A stretch of 6,768 bases of DNA from Flavobacterium sp. Lineage in GTDB: Bacteria > Bacteroidota > Bacteroidia > Flavobacteriales > Flavobacteriaceae. How positions within the stretch are numbered: the first letter of the stretch is position 1; every line of letters starts with the position of its first letter. The notes under the pieces were generated by a model. That model saw only the letters and a program-made list of their open reading frames with translations. It ran no database searches and had not been told where the DNA came from. Positions 1-6,571 of this stretch are shown one piece after another. The stretch spans positions 7,453 through 14,220 of the forward strand of contig NZ_DQDX01000214.1 in assembly GCF_003525665.1 (NCBI RefSeq), given 5' to 3'. The translations under genes and the position numbers were made by a program.

Positions 1-1316
1 ATTCTTTCGGTATAGGTTTTCCCTTTTTCGTCAGTAAATTGAATGATATAATTTCCTGTTGTTACATTAGGTAGTTTGTATTGAAAAGGCGATTCGCTAG
101 TTCCTACAAAATAGGAATTGAAAAGCAACGAAGTTAATTTTCCGTCAACTGAAATAAGTTCGGCTTTAATTACTTTATTTGGAATTTTTTCTAATGATAT
201 AGATACATAACTACCCGATTGAACAGGATTTGGATAAACTAAAAGCTCTTTTCTGGAAACTGGTGTGTAATCAATATTTAAATTGCTAGTGGTATATTTA
301 GATACATTTAACCCAGCAGCATAACAGGTTTTTGTTCCGTCTGGATTTGAAATAACACTAAATTTATTAGCATATTCGCCCAAATTTACATTGCTCCACG
401 TTATACCTCCATCTTGTGTTTCATAAGCTTCTGTTTCGCACCCTACCCAGCCAACATTTTCATTGATAAAACCTATTCCAAATTCTCTAACTCCTGTATT
501 AGACAATGGCAATTCTGTCCATGTCTGTCCGCCATCGGTAGTTTTAACTATATATCTGTTAGATGTACTACTATTATAGCTTTGAATAGTAGCATAGCCA
601 ACATTGGTTGAAGGAAACCAAGCTTTCCAAATCATTTCATAATTTCGGTTGGAAGTATAAACCGTTGTCCATGTTGCGCCACCGTCCGTAGTCTTTAAAA
701 TTCTAGCTTTTGATAAAGCAACATTTGTATTGGTTCCAGTGAAAATATAGCCGACATCGGGTGTTTGAAAATGAAGATCCAAGACCATTGCGCATGTATT
801 TGGCAAAGTTGTTCCTACCCAATTACTTCCTCCGTCTGTACTTTTCATCATCACGGCAGGCCCACCAACTCTGCCTGCTGCATAAATTACGTTAGCATTT
901 ACAGCTTGAATAGCACATATTCCTGTGGGAACTGTTCCCGTAATATTTGCCGTGACTGGAGACCAACTGTTACCTCCATCAATTGTTTTATATAGTGGAT
1001 TTGTGTCGGTTACGCCCGGAAAATAATTTGTGCCCACATTGCCAGCAAATCCTGTTTGATTGTCAATAAAAGCAATAGCTCTAAAATAAGTTCCTGAACT
1101 ATTTTTTTGTTGAATCCAATTGTCACCACCATCTATAGTTTTATAGATTTTCCCAGAACCATTAACTACCCAACCTATATCTTTGTTAAAAAAATGAATC
1201 CCATCTTGCTTTCCTCCATTATATGGAGCATTAGGTAGTAAAGCCCATTGCGAATAAAGTTTTGAAAATGAGAATAATGTCACTAAAGAAACTAAAAGGA
1301 TTATTGATTTTTTCAT
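1..1316 (-). CDS. Secreted Asp-box (BNR-like) beta-propeller protein with T9SS type A sorting signal, 3' end cut by window edge
   Basis: The frame opens with ATG at 1316 and stays open to the window edge: 438 codons plus two bases. Residues 1-22 are a signal peptide (MKKS..., hydrophobic core, cleavage probably at YS|Q). The body carries six Asp-boxes of the form [ST]-x-D-G-G-x-x-W, at about residues 60-67, 111-118, 159-166, 209-216, 259-266 and 300-307. They are spaced 41-51 residues apart, and several are preceded by a VGY/GW-type strand (e.g. DIGWV, DVGYI, NVGYA, NVGWV). This is the pattern of a YCF48/sialidase-like beta-propeller. No FRIP motif or sialidase catalytic set is visible, so enzyme activity should not be assumed. 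From about residue 355 a type A T9SS signal begins (LLVYPNPVQSG, then LISVDGK and TTGNYIIQF); only a few terminal residues should be missing. The protein should cross the inner membrane by Sec and the outer membrane by T9SS, ending on the surface or in the medium. The ligand is unknown. A consensus promoter box precedes it. Confidence 0.93.
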   Translation of the reverse strand, partial: MKKSIILLVSLVTLFSFSKLYSQWALLPNAPYNGGKQDGIHFFNKDIGWVVNGSGKIYKTIDGGDNWIQQKNSSGTYFRAIAFIDNQTGFAGNVGTNYFPGVTDTNPLYKTIDGGNSWSPVTANITGTVPTGICAIQAVNANVIYAAGRVGGPAVMMKSTDGGSNWVGTTLPNTCAMVLDLHFQTPDVGYIFTGTNTNVALSKARILKTTDGGATWTTVYTSNRNYEMIWKAWFPSTNVGYATIQSYNSSTSNRYIVKTTDGGQTWTELPLSNTGVREFGIGFINENVGWVGCETEAYETQDGGITWSNVNLGEYANKFSVISNPDGTKTCYAAGLNVSKYTTSNLNIDYTPVSRKELLVYPNPVQSGSYVSISLEKIPNKVIKAELISVDGKLTSLLFNSYFVGTSESPFQYKLPNVTTGNYIIQFTDEKGKTYTER

Positions 1317-1341
1317 GCGATTAAATGTATGATTAATTTTA

Positions 1342-1349
1342 CAAATGTA
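1342..1349 (-). promoter_or_regulatory. Probable Bacteroidota -7 promoter box for the Asp-box protein gene
   Basis: Read on the minus strand the site is TACATTTG, a perfect match to the Bacteroidota sigma-A -7 consensus TAnnTTTG. It ends 25 bases before the ATG at 1316 and lies in the 47 bp gap after the AraC gene. No clear TTTG-type -33 element sits at the usual distance; the sequence there (TTTACA) is only a partial fit. A weaker look-alike, TACATTTA, lies at 1321-1328. The box suggests the propeller gene can be transcribed on its own. Confidence 0.5.
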
Positions 1350-1363
1350 TTTTTTAAAAAAAT

Positions 1364-2227
1364 TCATATATTGTAAAAATTGGACACTTTTTCAAAAGAA
1401 TTTATTTCTAAGAATTGTAGAGGTGTAAATGTGCTAAATGTTTTAAATTGTTTAATAAAATGCGATTGGTCATAATAGCCAGCATCTAAAGTATTACTTA
1501 ACAAATCGGCTTTTGTCCTTGAGGAAAGTTGCATTACATTTCTAAATCTAATTAGGTTAATGTAATTAATAGGATTAACACCAACTAATTTATTAGATAA
1601 ACGATGAATTGTTCGTTCTGAAACCGAGAAAAATGTTGCTAGTTGAGAAACTCGACACTCTCCTTTTGAATCGTGTATTTTAGTGATGAGTTCCAAAAAT
1701 AATTGCGGTTGGCAATTAATTAATTTGGATACTAAAAATATTTCTAATAGTCTACATTTTTCATTGTCAGTAGTGGTCTCTATTAGCAAATCTACAAGAT
1801 TGTTAATTTCTTGATTTGAAAATATATCATTTAACGATGTTGCTTCATCTTCATAAATTACATTCATCGGGATTTTTGTAAACAAACTCAAACCGTTTGG
1901 AATTCTCAACCGAACAGAAATATTTAAGAAAACGCCCGAAGTTCTGATTTCACTTGGCATTTTTAGAGTATTTCTGGTTCCAAATGCTGGCATTGTTTGA
2001 AAACCCGTTTTGCCTTTTACTAATAAATCTCCTGATAAAGTAAATCCAAAGCCACAGATGTTATTTGGTAAAAAAATAGTTGATTCAGTATAATGCGATG
2101 ACCTACGCCAAAAAACAATTGACGAAATTTTATCCTTTAAGAGTGGATTTGTCGCTTTATAACTAACAATAGATTCGATAATTTTTAATATTAATTTTTT
2201 TAATGAACAAATTCGGTCAACAATCAA
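1364..2227 (-). CDS. AraC-family transcriptional regulator with DUF6597-like N-terminal domain
   Basis: This is a 287-residue cytoplasmic DNA-binding regulator. The N-terminal half (about residues 22-125) resembles the DUF6597-type domain often found in Bacteroidota AraC proteins: a P-L-L-K-D-x-I-S-S-I-V-F-W stretch, then LPNN...GFGFTLSG, then a strand-rich segment. The C-terminal half is a double helix-turn-helix: first HTH at about 192-212 (VSQLATFFSVSERTIHRLS), second at about 240-272, with the classic AraC signature GYYDQSHFIKQF followed by FTPLQF. The start is uncertain. The codon at 2227 is TTG, and no ATG occurs before residue 79. TTG is the only TTG/GTG start ahead of the domain, but the family-typical N terminus would fall nearer residue 20, where the codon is ATT. 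The gene begins 42 bp after the small membrane-protein gene on the same strand, so it could share that transcript. Its targets and inducer are unknown; adjacent surface-protein genes are the obvious candidates (inference). Confidence 0.88.
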   Translation of the reverse strand: MIVDRICSLKKLILKIIESIVSYKATNPLLKDKISSIVFWRRSSHYTESTIFLPNNICGFGFTLSGDLLVKGKTGFQTMPAFGTRNTLKMPSEIRTSGVFLNISVRLRIPNGLSLFTKIPMNVIYEDEATSLNDIFSNQEINNLVDLLIETTTDNEKCRLLEIFLVSKLINCQPQLFLELITKIHDSKGECRVSQLATFFSVSERTIHRLSNKLVGVNPINYINLIRFRNVMQLSSRTKADLLSNTLDAGYYDQSHFIKQFKTFSTFTPLQFLEINSFEKVSNFYNI

Positions 2228-2269
2228 AAGTAGATATATCTTGAGCGTTTTATTTTTTTAAATGACAAT

Positions 2270-2497
2270 TTATTTATTAATATTATTTTTGGTTTTAAAT
2301 TTTTTTAGCGTAAAATAATATGCCAAGAGCAATGCAATTATAACCATCCAAAAAAGCGCATCATTAATTGAAGCGGCAGGTGGGTCGTTTCCTTCCAAAT
2401 TTCCCTCGTCATCATCCATTCCAGCTTGTGCCCAAAGTGCAGTTTGAAACAAGATTGTTGCAACAAAAAATAGTTGCTTTTTAATTTTAGCACTCAT
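2270..2497 (-). CDS. Small secreted, single-TM protein with C-terminal sorting-like tail, coupled to the large surface-protein gene
   Basis: This 75-residue protein has a signal peptide (about 1-25: basic KIKK, hydrophobic core, AQA|G cleavage). A short acidic linker follows (DDDEGNLEGND, about 28-38), then PPAASIND (39-46), a hydrophobic membrane segment (about 47-63) and a basic tail (KKFKTKNNINK). The order signal peptide, acidic linker, short P/D motif, TM helix and Lys-rich tail is typical of very small flavobacterial proteins that resemble PEP-CTERM/PID-CTERM sorting substrates. Here SIND stands where PID would be expected, so membership is tentative. Its ATG overlaps the TAA of the upstream gene by one base (TAATG), which points to translational coupling with the 1198-residue surface protein. 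The function is unknown. It may be a small envelope partner of that protein; it could also be a simple one-pass inner-membrane protein with a periplasmic N terminus. Confidence 0.82.
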   Translation of the reverse strand: MSAKIKKQLFFVATILFQTALWAQAGMDDDEGNLEGNDPPAASINDALFWMVIIALLLAYYFTLKKFKTKNNINK

Positions 2498-5400
2498 TAA
2501 TTAACGATTTTTTTAGTGATTTTTATTTGATCTACAGAAGTAATTTGAATCAGTAACACTTGATTTCCAATTGCAGAAGTATCGATTGTAGTTTGCGTGG
2601 CATTCACTTTATTTTTCTTCAACAATAATCGACCTCTAATGTCAAATAATTTTACATTATCAATATTTGTTGTTCCTGCATTGATGTGAACTAGACCATT
2701 GTTTTTAAACACAATCAGACTCTCTTTATTAAATATAGGTGTGTTAGTATCTAAAGTTGGATTTAGATACAAAATGTCAAATCTATTAGCAAATGTTCCG
2801 CTGCTAGAGGCAAACGTGTAATTTCCTGATGTCAAACTTTGAACGATTCCTAATTGGTTGTCCCTGATGAAAATATCTTGATTCCCATCGAAAACGCCCT
2901 CAGTTTTGTTAATAGATATCGTATATGTACCGGCAACATCGGTTCTAAATTGAATTGGAGTTACATCTTGAATATTAAAATTAGGTCGGGCATTTATGGC
3001 TAATTCCTTGCCGTCAACAACACTCGTTAAAGCTGTTGGACAATCGTTGATATACAATCCATCTAAACCATCGTCATAATTGTTTGTACCACCAACGTAG
3101 GCAATCAGTTGTTGTCCATATTTAACAGTACTTGAATTCATTAAATCCAACCAAAAACGGTCTTTTTGAGCAGATTTAAAAAACTGATTAACATTATCTG
3201 CAACCCTCATAGAGTTGGTGAAAGTCAATGTCGATTGAGAGGCCTTTGCTTGAACGATAAACCCTTGTCCAATCGAAATTAAATCTTCATCAAAATATGA
3301 ATGTTGATTATTTAAAGTACAACCTGCAGCCGTGCAAGTTGAATAAGTAATAGGATTATTTTGATCGTTTGTTTTTCGCCAAAACCATATTGTACCGTCA
3401 ATTTTGTCACTATTTTGGGTAATAAAATCTTGTATTTTTATTGCAGATGGATATGGGTTACCCACAGCATTATATCGAAATGCACTTCCATTATCAACCA
3501 ATGCAGAAACAATCAAACCATTCGTTGGAACACCTGTAAAACTTCCGCTAAATGCAGCAGGAGTTCCAGAAGAGGAAGCAATCCAATTGTTTGGCATTCT
3601 TATCAAATACCCCTTACCAATGCTAAAAGTAGCTGTAGAAGGATCTGAAATTGAGTTGTATAAATTCGTTGATGTATTATAAGTATAAAAACGATTCGAA
3701 AGTGTTAATGGAGAAAAGTTCAACAACGTTTGTGTTCCAGCAACTGGCGATGACCATAAGGTATAATCTAAACGGTATAAAGGCGATGAATTTCGTTTTA
3801 CAGTAATATTCCCAGAATTTGTTGCATCAGTATTTTGAATCAAATTAGAATTATTTTGCATAGTGAAACTACTTCCTGAATCTACTGTTAATGCACCATT
3901 CAAAATTACATTATGACCTGTATTAATTGTTACAATGGCGTTATTGGTTACGTTCATAACACAACCATATAAACTTGCTGTACTAGAATAATTTCCAGAA
4001 AACAGAATTGATTTTGTACTGTTAGGGTCTGTTGGCGCACCATTATCCCATGATGTTCCATTCCAAGTAGTAGTCTCTATACTAACCATTATGATATTAG
4101 TGTTAACTGATGAACAAGAATCACTTTGAACAACAGCCCTAAAATAGGTAGTTGCCGTTATAGCACCCACAACAGCACCAGTTAAAGTTGTTGAAGTACT
4201 TGCAATATCAATAGGGTTTGTAAAGACTGCATCTGAAGACTTCTGCCATTTAACTACACTTCCAACATTTCCTGTAAGTACTATGTTTGCAAGTTGCGAA
4301 TTTGCACAAATTGTTTGATCTCCGTTTATTGAACCAGCTATCGTAGCAGAATCAACAGTAATTGTACCCGTTGCATTAACTGTGCCACAAGCACCTGTTA
4401 ATGGTATATTGTAGTTAAATGTCCCCGATGACGTTGGTATTCCACTAATTGTGATAGTATTACTTGCCCAAGTCGCTGTAACTCCTGCTGGAAGTCCAGT
4501 AACTGTACCTATTCCTGTTGCACCAGTGGCAGTTGTATCATGGGTGATATTAGTTAAAGCGGTATTAGTGCATAATGTTGGGGTGCCTGATGCGGCTCCA
4601 CCTGTACAAGGACCATTACTTGAAATTTTAAAAGGGATATAATCTATATTTCCAGATATCTTATCACAAAGTTGCGTTGTTGTACCATACCAGTTACAAG
4701 TTGCTGAAATTAAATTACCCCCACTTGCTGCTAATATAGAATATCCTCCTGACGATGGTAATAAATCATTTTCTATAACAGTTGCAGTTGCAGCTGATGG
4801 AAGTGCACTTAATGTGTTTGTGCTAGTATTAAATGTTATGATTGAATTTTTAAAGCCTTCAATATTGTTTGATTGTATTTGAAAGGTTCCTGCTAATTCA
4901 GTTTCACTTGGATTTGAACTAACGTTTTGATTACGTAAATATACGCCACTCATATCAGGACCAATATTTGTTGGCAAAGCCGAAGGAGATCCATTTACAC
5001 CAATAGCACTAATGGAATTGTTATTTACTGTTATTAGCCCTAAGCTACCACTAAGGACTATACCATAGGCAGCAGTAGCCGGTCCACCTGTAAACAATCC
5101 AACTGGAGAGGTTCCAACAATTCCTGAAATAATTATAGTATTACCTTCAATGATATTGGGAGTGGCCAAATTATTATTGGTACCTCGTAAATCAATCGCA
5201 CCAAAATTTAAATCTAATTTAGCGGCATTCACCAAAATAGTATTATTTCTAATTGAAAGTTTTATGTTAGGTTGTGTTGCTCGCGTCCATGAATATATAC
5301 CCGTTTGGCAACCAGTAATTGTATTATTTTCGATTACAAAATATTGATTACTTGAATGACTTGTAGGTACTTGAATAGCACCATATTTTGCATCTTTAAA

Positions 5401-6093
5401 ATAATTGTTTGATATAGTACCATTCCCAAAACCATCAGCATTGATAGCGTGATAAGTTGATCCCGCAATGTAATTACCTGTAATTGATAATGTGCCGCAT
5501 TTCCATGCGTTTATCGAGGTCCTAAGTGCTCCGCTATTATTCTCGATACGATTGTTTTTTATTACAAAGTTTTCAACTCTCACGCTGGATGCACTACCAT
5601 TTGTAAAAATAGATTGAACGTTTGTATTATTGGCAATCCAATTGTTTTCAATAGTCCAGTTTGAAAACATAGTAGTGATACTTGTATTACCTATTGAATT
5701 TCCACCACCACTACCTGTTAATTGAAATCCTTTTATTTCTATGTTACTAGCACTTAAAAAAAAACCCCATCCACTTGTGGTGCTTATTATTGATTCAGGG
5801 TTTCTTGCAGAATTGTAATTCCATGAACTATCATTTGGGTTTACATTGTAATTATTTCCATAAATTTTAACTGATTTGTTCACTGTTACAGTGCCAGTAT
5901 AGGTGCCCGCGGCCACGATAATTATGTCACCTGCACTAGCAGCATTAATCGCAGCTTGAATAGTGGTGTAACAAGGCGAGTTGCTACCGCAAGTGCCATT
6001 CGCATTTACATAAAGGGTGGCTGCATTTATTTTTGCTAATGACAAAATCATTAACAAAAGGGAGAATAGTACTATTTTTTTTATTTTTTCCAT
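2497..6093 (-). CDS. Large secreted beta-helix/Ig-like surface protein with T9SS type C sorting signal
   Basis: A 1198-residue protein starting at ATG 6093; the frame upstream is closed by a stop five codons earlier. Residues 1-25 form the signal peptide (KINA|A). About 26-490 is a right-handed parallel beta-helix: the opening TIQAAINAASAGDIIIVAAG is the usual entry to such folds, followed by many N-N-x-I turn repeats and a closing CNWYG...IDYIPF. About 505-580 resembles a putative Ig domain (LPAGVTATW...ITISGIPTSSGTF), and 584-672 is a second Ig-like unit. About 675-760 is strand-rich. About 770-1110 is a module recurrent in flavobacterial T9SS cargo (LWSSPV, GKGYLIRMP, GNPYPSAI, GTIWFW, GQGFIVQA, DGLDGLYI). 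Residues 1127-1198 match the type C signal (VFKNN, KLFDIRGR, NQVLLIQI, TKKIVN at the end). The protein is probably exported through T9SS to the cell surface as an adhesin or matrix protein. A polysaccharide-lyase role is possible because of the beta-helix, but no catalytic residues can be assigned. Confidence 0.96.
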   Translation of the reverse strand: MEKIKKIVLFSLLLMILSLAKINAATLYVNANGTCGSNSPCYTTIQAAINAASAGDIIIVAAGTYTGTVTVNKSVKIYGNNYNVNPNDSSWNYNSARNPESIISTTSGWGFFLSASNIEIKGFQLTGSGGGNSIGNTSITTMFSNWTIENNWIANNTNVQSIFTNGSASSVRVENFVIKNNRIENNSGALRTSINAWKCGTLSITGNYIAGSTYHAINADGFGNGTISNNYFKDAKYGAIQVPTSHSSNQYFVIENNTITGCQTGIYSWTRATQPNIKLSIRNNTILVNAAKLDLNFGAIDLRGTNNNLATPNIIEGNTIIISGIVGTSPVGLFTGGPATAAYGIVLSGSLGLITVNNNSISAIGVNGSPSALPTNIGPDMSGVYLRNQNVSSNPSETELAGTFQIQSNNIEGFKNSIITFNTSTNTLSALPSAATATVIENDLLPSSGGYSILAASGGNLISATCNWYGTTTQLCDKISGNIDYIPFKISSNGPCTGGAASGTPTLCTNTALTNITHDTTATGATGIGTVTGLPAGVTATWASNTITISGIPTSSGTFNYNIPLTGACGTVNATGTITVDSATIAGSINGDQTICANSQLANIVLTGNVGSVVKWQKSSDAVFTNPIDIASTSTTLTGAVVGAITATTYFRAVVQSDSCSSVNTNIIMVSIETTTWNGTSWDNGAPTDPNSTKSILFSGNYSSTASLYGCVMNVTNNAIVTINTGHNVILNGALTVDSGSSFTMQNNSNLIQNTDATNSGNITVKRNSSPLYRLDYTLWSSPVAGTQTLLNFSPLTLSNRFYTYNTSTNLYNSISDPSTATFSIGKGYLIRMPNNWIASSSGTPAAFSGSFTGVPTNGLIVSALVDNGSAFRYNAVGNPYPSAIKIQDFITQNSDKIDGTIWFWRKTNDQNNPITYSTCTAAGCTLNNQHSYFDEDLISIGQGFIVQAKASQSTLTFTNSMRVADNVNQFFKSAQKDRFWLDLMNSSTVKYGQQLIAYVGGTNNYDDGLDGLYINDCPTALTSVVDGKELAINARPNFNIQDVTPIQFRTDVAGTYTISINKTEGVFDGNQDIFIRDNQLGIVQSLTSGNYTFASSSGTFANRFDILYLNPTLDTNTPIFNKESLIVFKNNGLVHINAGTTNIDNVKLFDIRGRLLLKKNKVNATQTTIDTSAIGNQVLLIQITSVDQIKITKKIVN

Positions 6094-6128
6094 TATACAA
6101 AAGTTAATTTATTGAATTTGTGGATATT

Positions 6129-6188
6129 TTTAGTAAATGCATTAGTAAGATACTGATATTGGTGAGAAGACTCTCAGTTACTACTAAA
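6129..6188 (-). other. Imperfect hairpin in the probable leader of the large surface-protein gene
   Basis: Fifteen consecutive bases at 6174-6188 (TCAG-TTAC-TACTAAA on the plus strand) are complementary to three blocks: CTGA at 6153-6156, GTAA at 6145-6148 and TTTAGTA at 6129-6135. The blocks are separated by bulges of 4 and 9 bases and close a loop of 17 bases (6157-6173). A competing small stem, TGAGA/TCTCA at 6163-6176, overlaps the loop and the 3' arm. The structure sits 36-95 bases upstream of the ATG, so it would lie in the 5' leader if transcription starts beyond it. There is no T-tract, so it does not look like an intrinsic terminator. Any regulatory role is inference. Confidence 0.35.
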
Positions 6189-6286
6189 GAAGGCAGAACA
6201 TAATTAATGAGATTTTCGACTAAATATTTAAAAGCATTTATTTATATACTTCTCTGTATCAAAAATCATAAGATGACCAGTGCCGC

Positions 6287-6418
6287 CATGAATTGCTCCT
6301 GCAAGGTTAGCGTAGACATTCGATAAACAAGAGCATCACTTAAAAAAAAATGAACTAGATAAGCGATATTTGCTTCGTTGACAAATGACTTTCCTATTAC
6401 GCTAATCATAATTGCTCC
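6287..6418. repeat. Short direct repeat flanking the inverted-repeat element
   Basis: CATGAATTGCTCC at 6287-6299 and CATAATTGCTCC at 6407-6418 are direct copies that differ by one inserted base. They start 120 bases apart and bracket the hairpin element. The arrangement could be a trace of duplication or insertion. The copies are short enough that chance in AT-rich DNA cannot be excluded, although the shared GCTCC part is not AT-rich. Confidence 0.35.
6305..6407 (-). repeat. Imperfect inverted-repeat / long hairpin element of unknown type
   Basis: The outer arms TTAGCGTA (6307-6314) and TACGCTAA (6398-6405) are perfect inverted repeats. A middle block, GACATTCG (6315-6322) against CAAATGAC (6382-6389), pairs at seven of eight positions when read as minus-strand RNA, one of them a G-U. 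An inner block, ATCACTTA (6335-6342) against TAAGCGAT (6360-6367), pairs at eight of eight with one G-U. The loop is 17 bases and includes a run of A (6343-6350 on the plus strand). The spacers between middle and inner blocks are nearly symmetrical (12 and 14 bases). Both G-U pairs form only on the minus strand. A small stem TTGC/GCAA (6293-6304, four-base loop) lies directly 3' on that strand. It could be a structured RNA, a MITE-like relic or chance. Confidence 0.4.
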
Positions 6419-6522
6419 ATAACTAGATGGAATCAAAAAATATTTAGTTGAATAACATTGCTAAGTAAAATTTTGTCCGCATAATTATATAGTTTGAATT
6501 AATTCCAATAATTTTATATTTA

Positions 6523-6544
6523 TTCATTTTTAAAAATAAATGAA
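6523..6544 (-). terminator. Possible weak AT-rich hairpin downstream of the edge ORF
   Basis: TTCATTT (6523-6529) and AAATGAA (6538-6544) form a perfect 7 bp stem with an 8-base loop. The stem lies about 30 bases after the stop of the putative membrane-protein fragment. It is AT-rich and lacks a strong uninterrupted T-tract on the minus strand, so a terminator role is only a possibility. Confidence 0.2.
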
Positions 6545-6571
6545 GATTTTCATTAAAAATCAGCTCATTAG

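Larger units (their letters stand above)
6094..6571. other. Intergenic region with structured segments and no convincing gene
   Basis: Roughly 480 bp separate the large surface-protein gene from the putative C-terminal fragment at the window edge. It is very AT-rich except for about 6260-6420, which is visibly richer in G and C. No strict TAnnTTTG promoter box was found on the minus strand ahead of the ATG at 6093. The closest is TAACTTTTG at 6098-6106, which has one extra base and lies too near the start codon. The region does hold two imperfect hairpin-forming segments and a 12-base direct repeat, listed separately. Only short reading frames are present. Confidence 0.7.

Noticed and set aside
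414..995. Plus-strand open frames at 414-611 and 765-995
   Set aside because: They lie antisense to the well-supported Asp-box protein gene, give low-complexity Cys/Ser-rich translations without family features, and are shadows of the real frame.
1..1316. Sialidase function for the Asp-box protein
   Set aside because: Asp-boxes occur in many non-enzymatic propellers, and no FRIP motif, arginine triad or Tyr/Glu catalytic pair could be identified.
1347..1364. T/A-run palindrome after the AraC gene as an intrinsic terminator
   Set aside because: It is a plain TTTTTT/AAAAAA run without a GC stem, and it overlaps the promoter box of the next gene.
3361..5347. Plus-strand open frames at 3361-3648, 3404-3682, 4451-4642 and 5150-5347
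   Set aside because: All are antisense to the 1198-residue protein, whose domain order is coherent from signal peptide to sorting signal.
2497..6093. Assignment of the large protein as a pectate or alginate lyase
   Set aside because: The beta-helix fold is shared by many surface proteins, and no lyase-specific motif or calcium/catalytic set was visible.
6098..6106. TAACTTTTG as a -7 promoter box for the large gene
   Set aside because: It has one base too many against TAnnTTTG and ends only four bases before the ATG, too close for a normal leader.
6305..6407. Integron attC site
   Set aside because: The outer boxes run GTTAGCG...CGCTAAT on the plus strand and ATTAGCG...CGCTAAC on the minus strand, the reverse order of attC (RYYYAAC...GTTRRRY), and the boxes do not fit the R/Y consensus.
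6266..6409. 47-codon minus-strand frame starting at ATG 6409, and an overlapping frame ending at 6228 that contains the string GAIHGGTGH
   Set aside because: Both have protein-like composition and might be pieces of a decayed, frameshifted gene, but no family was recognised, they overlap each other, and the hairpin explains part of the sequence equally well.
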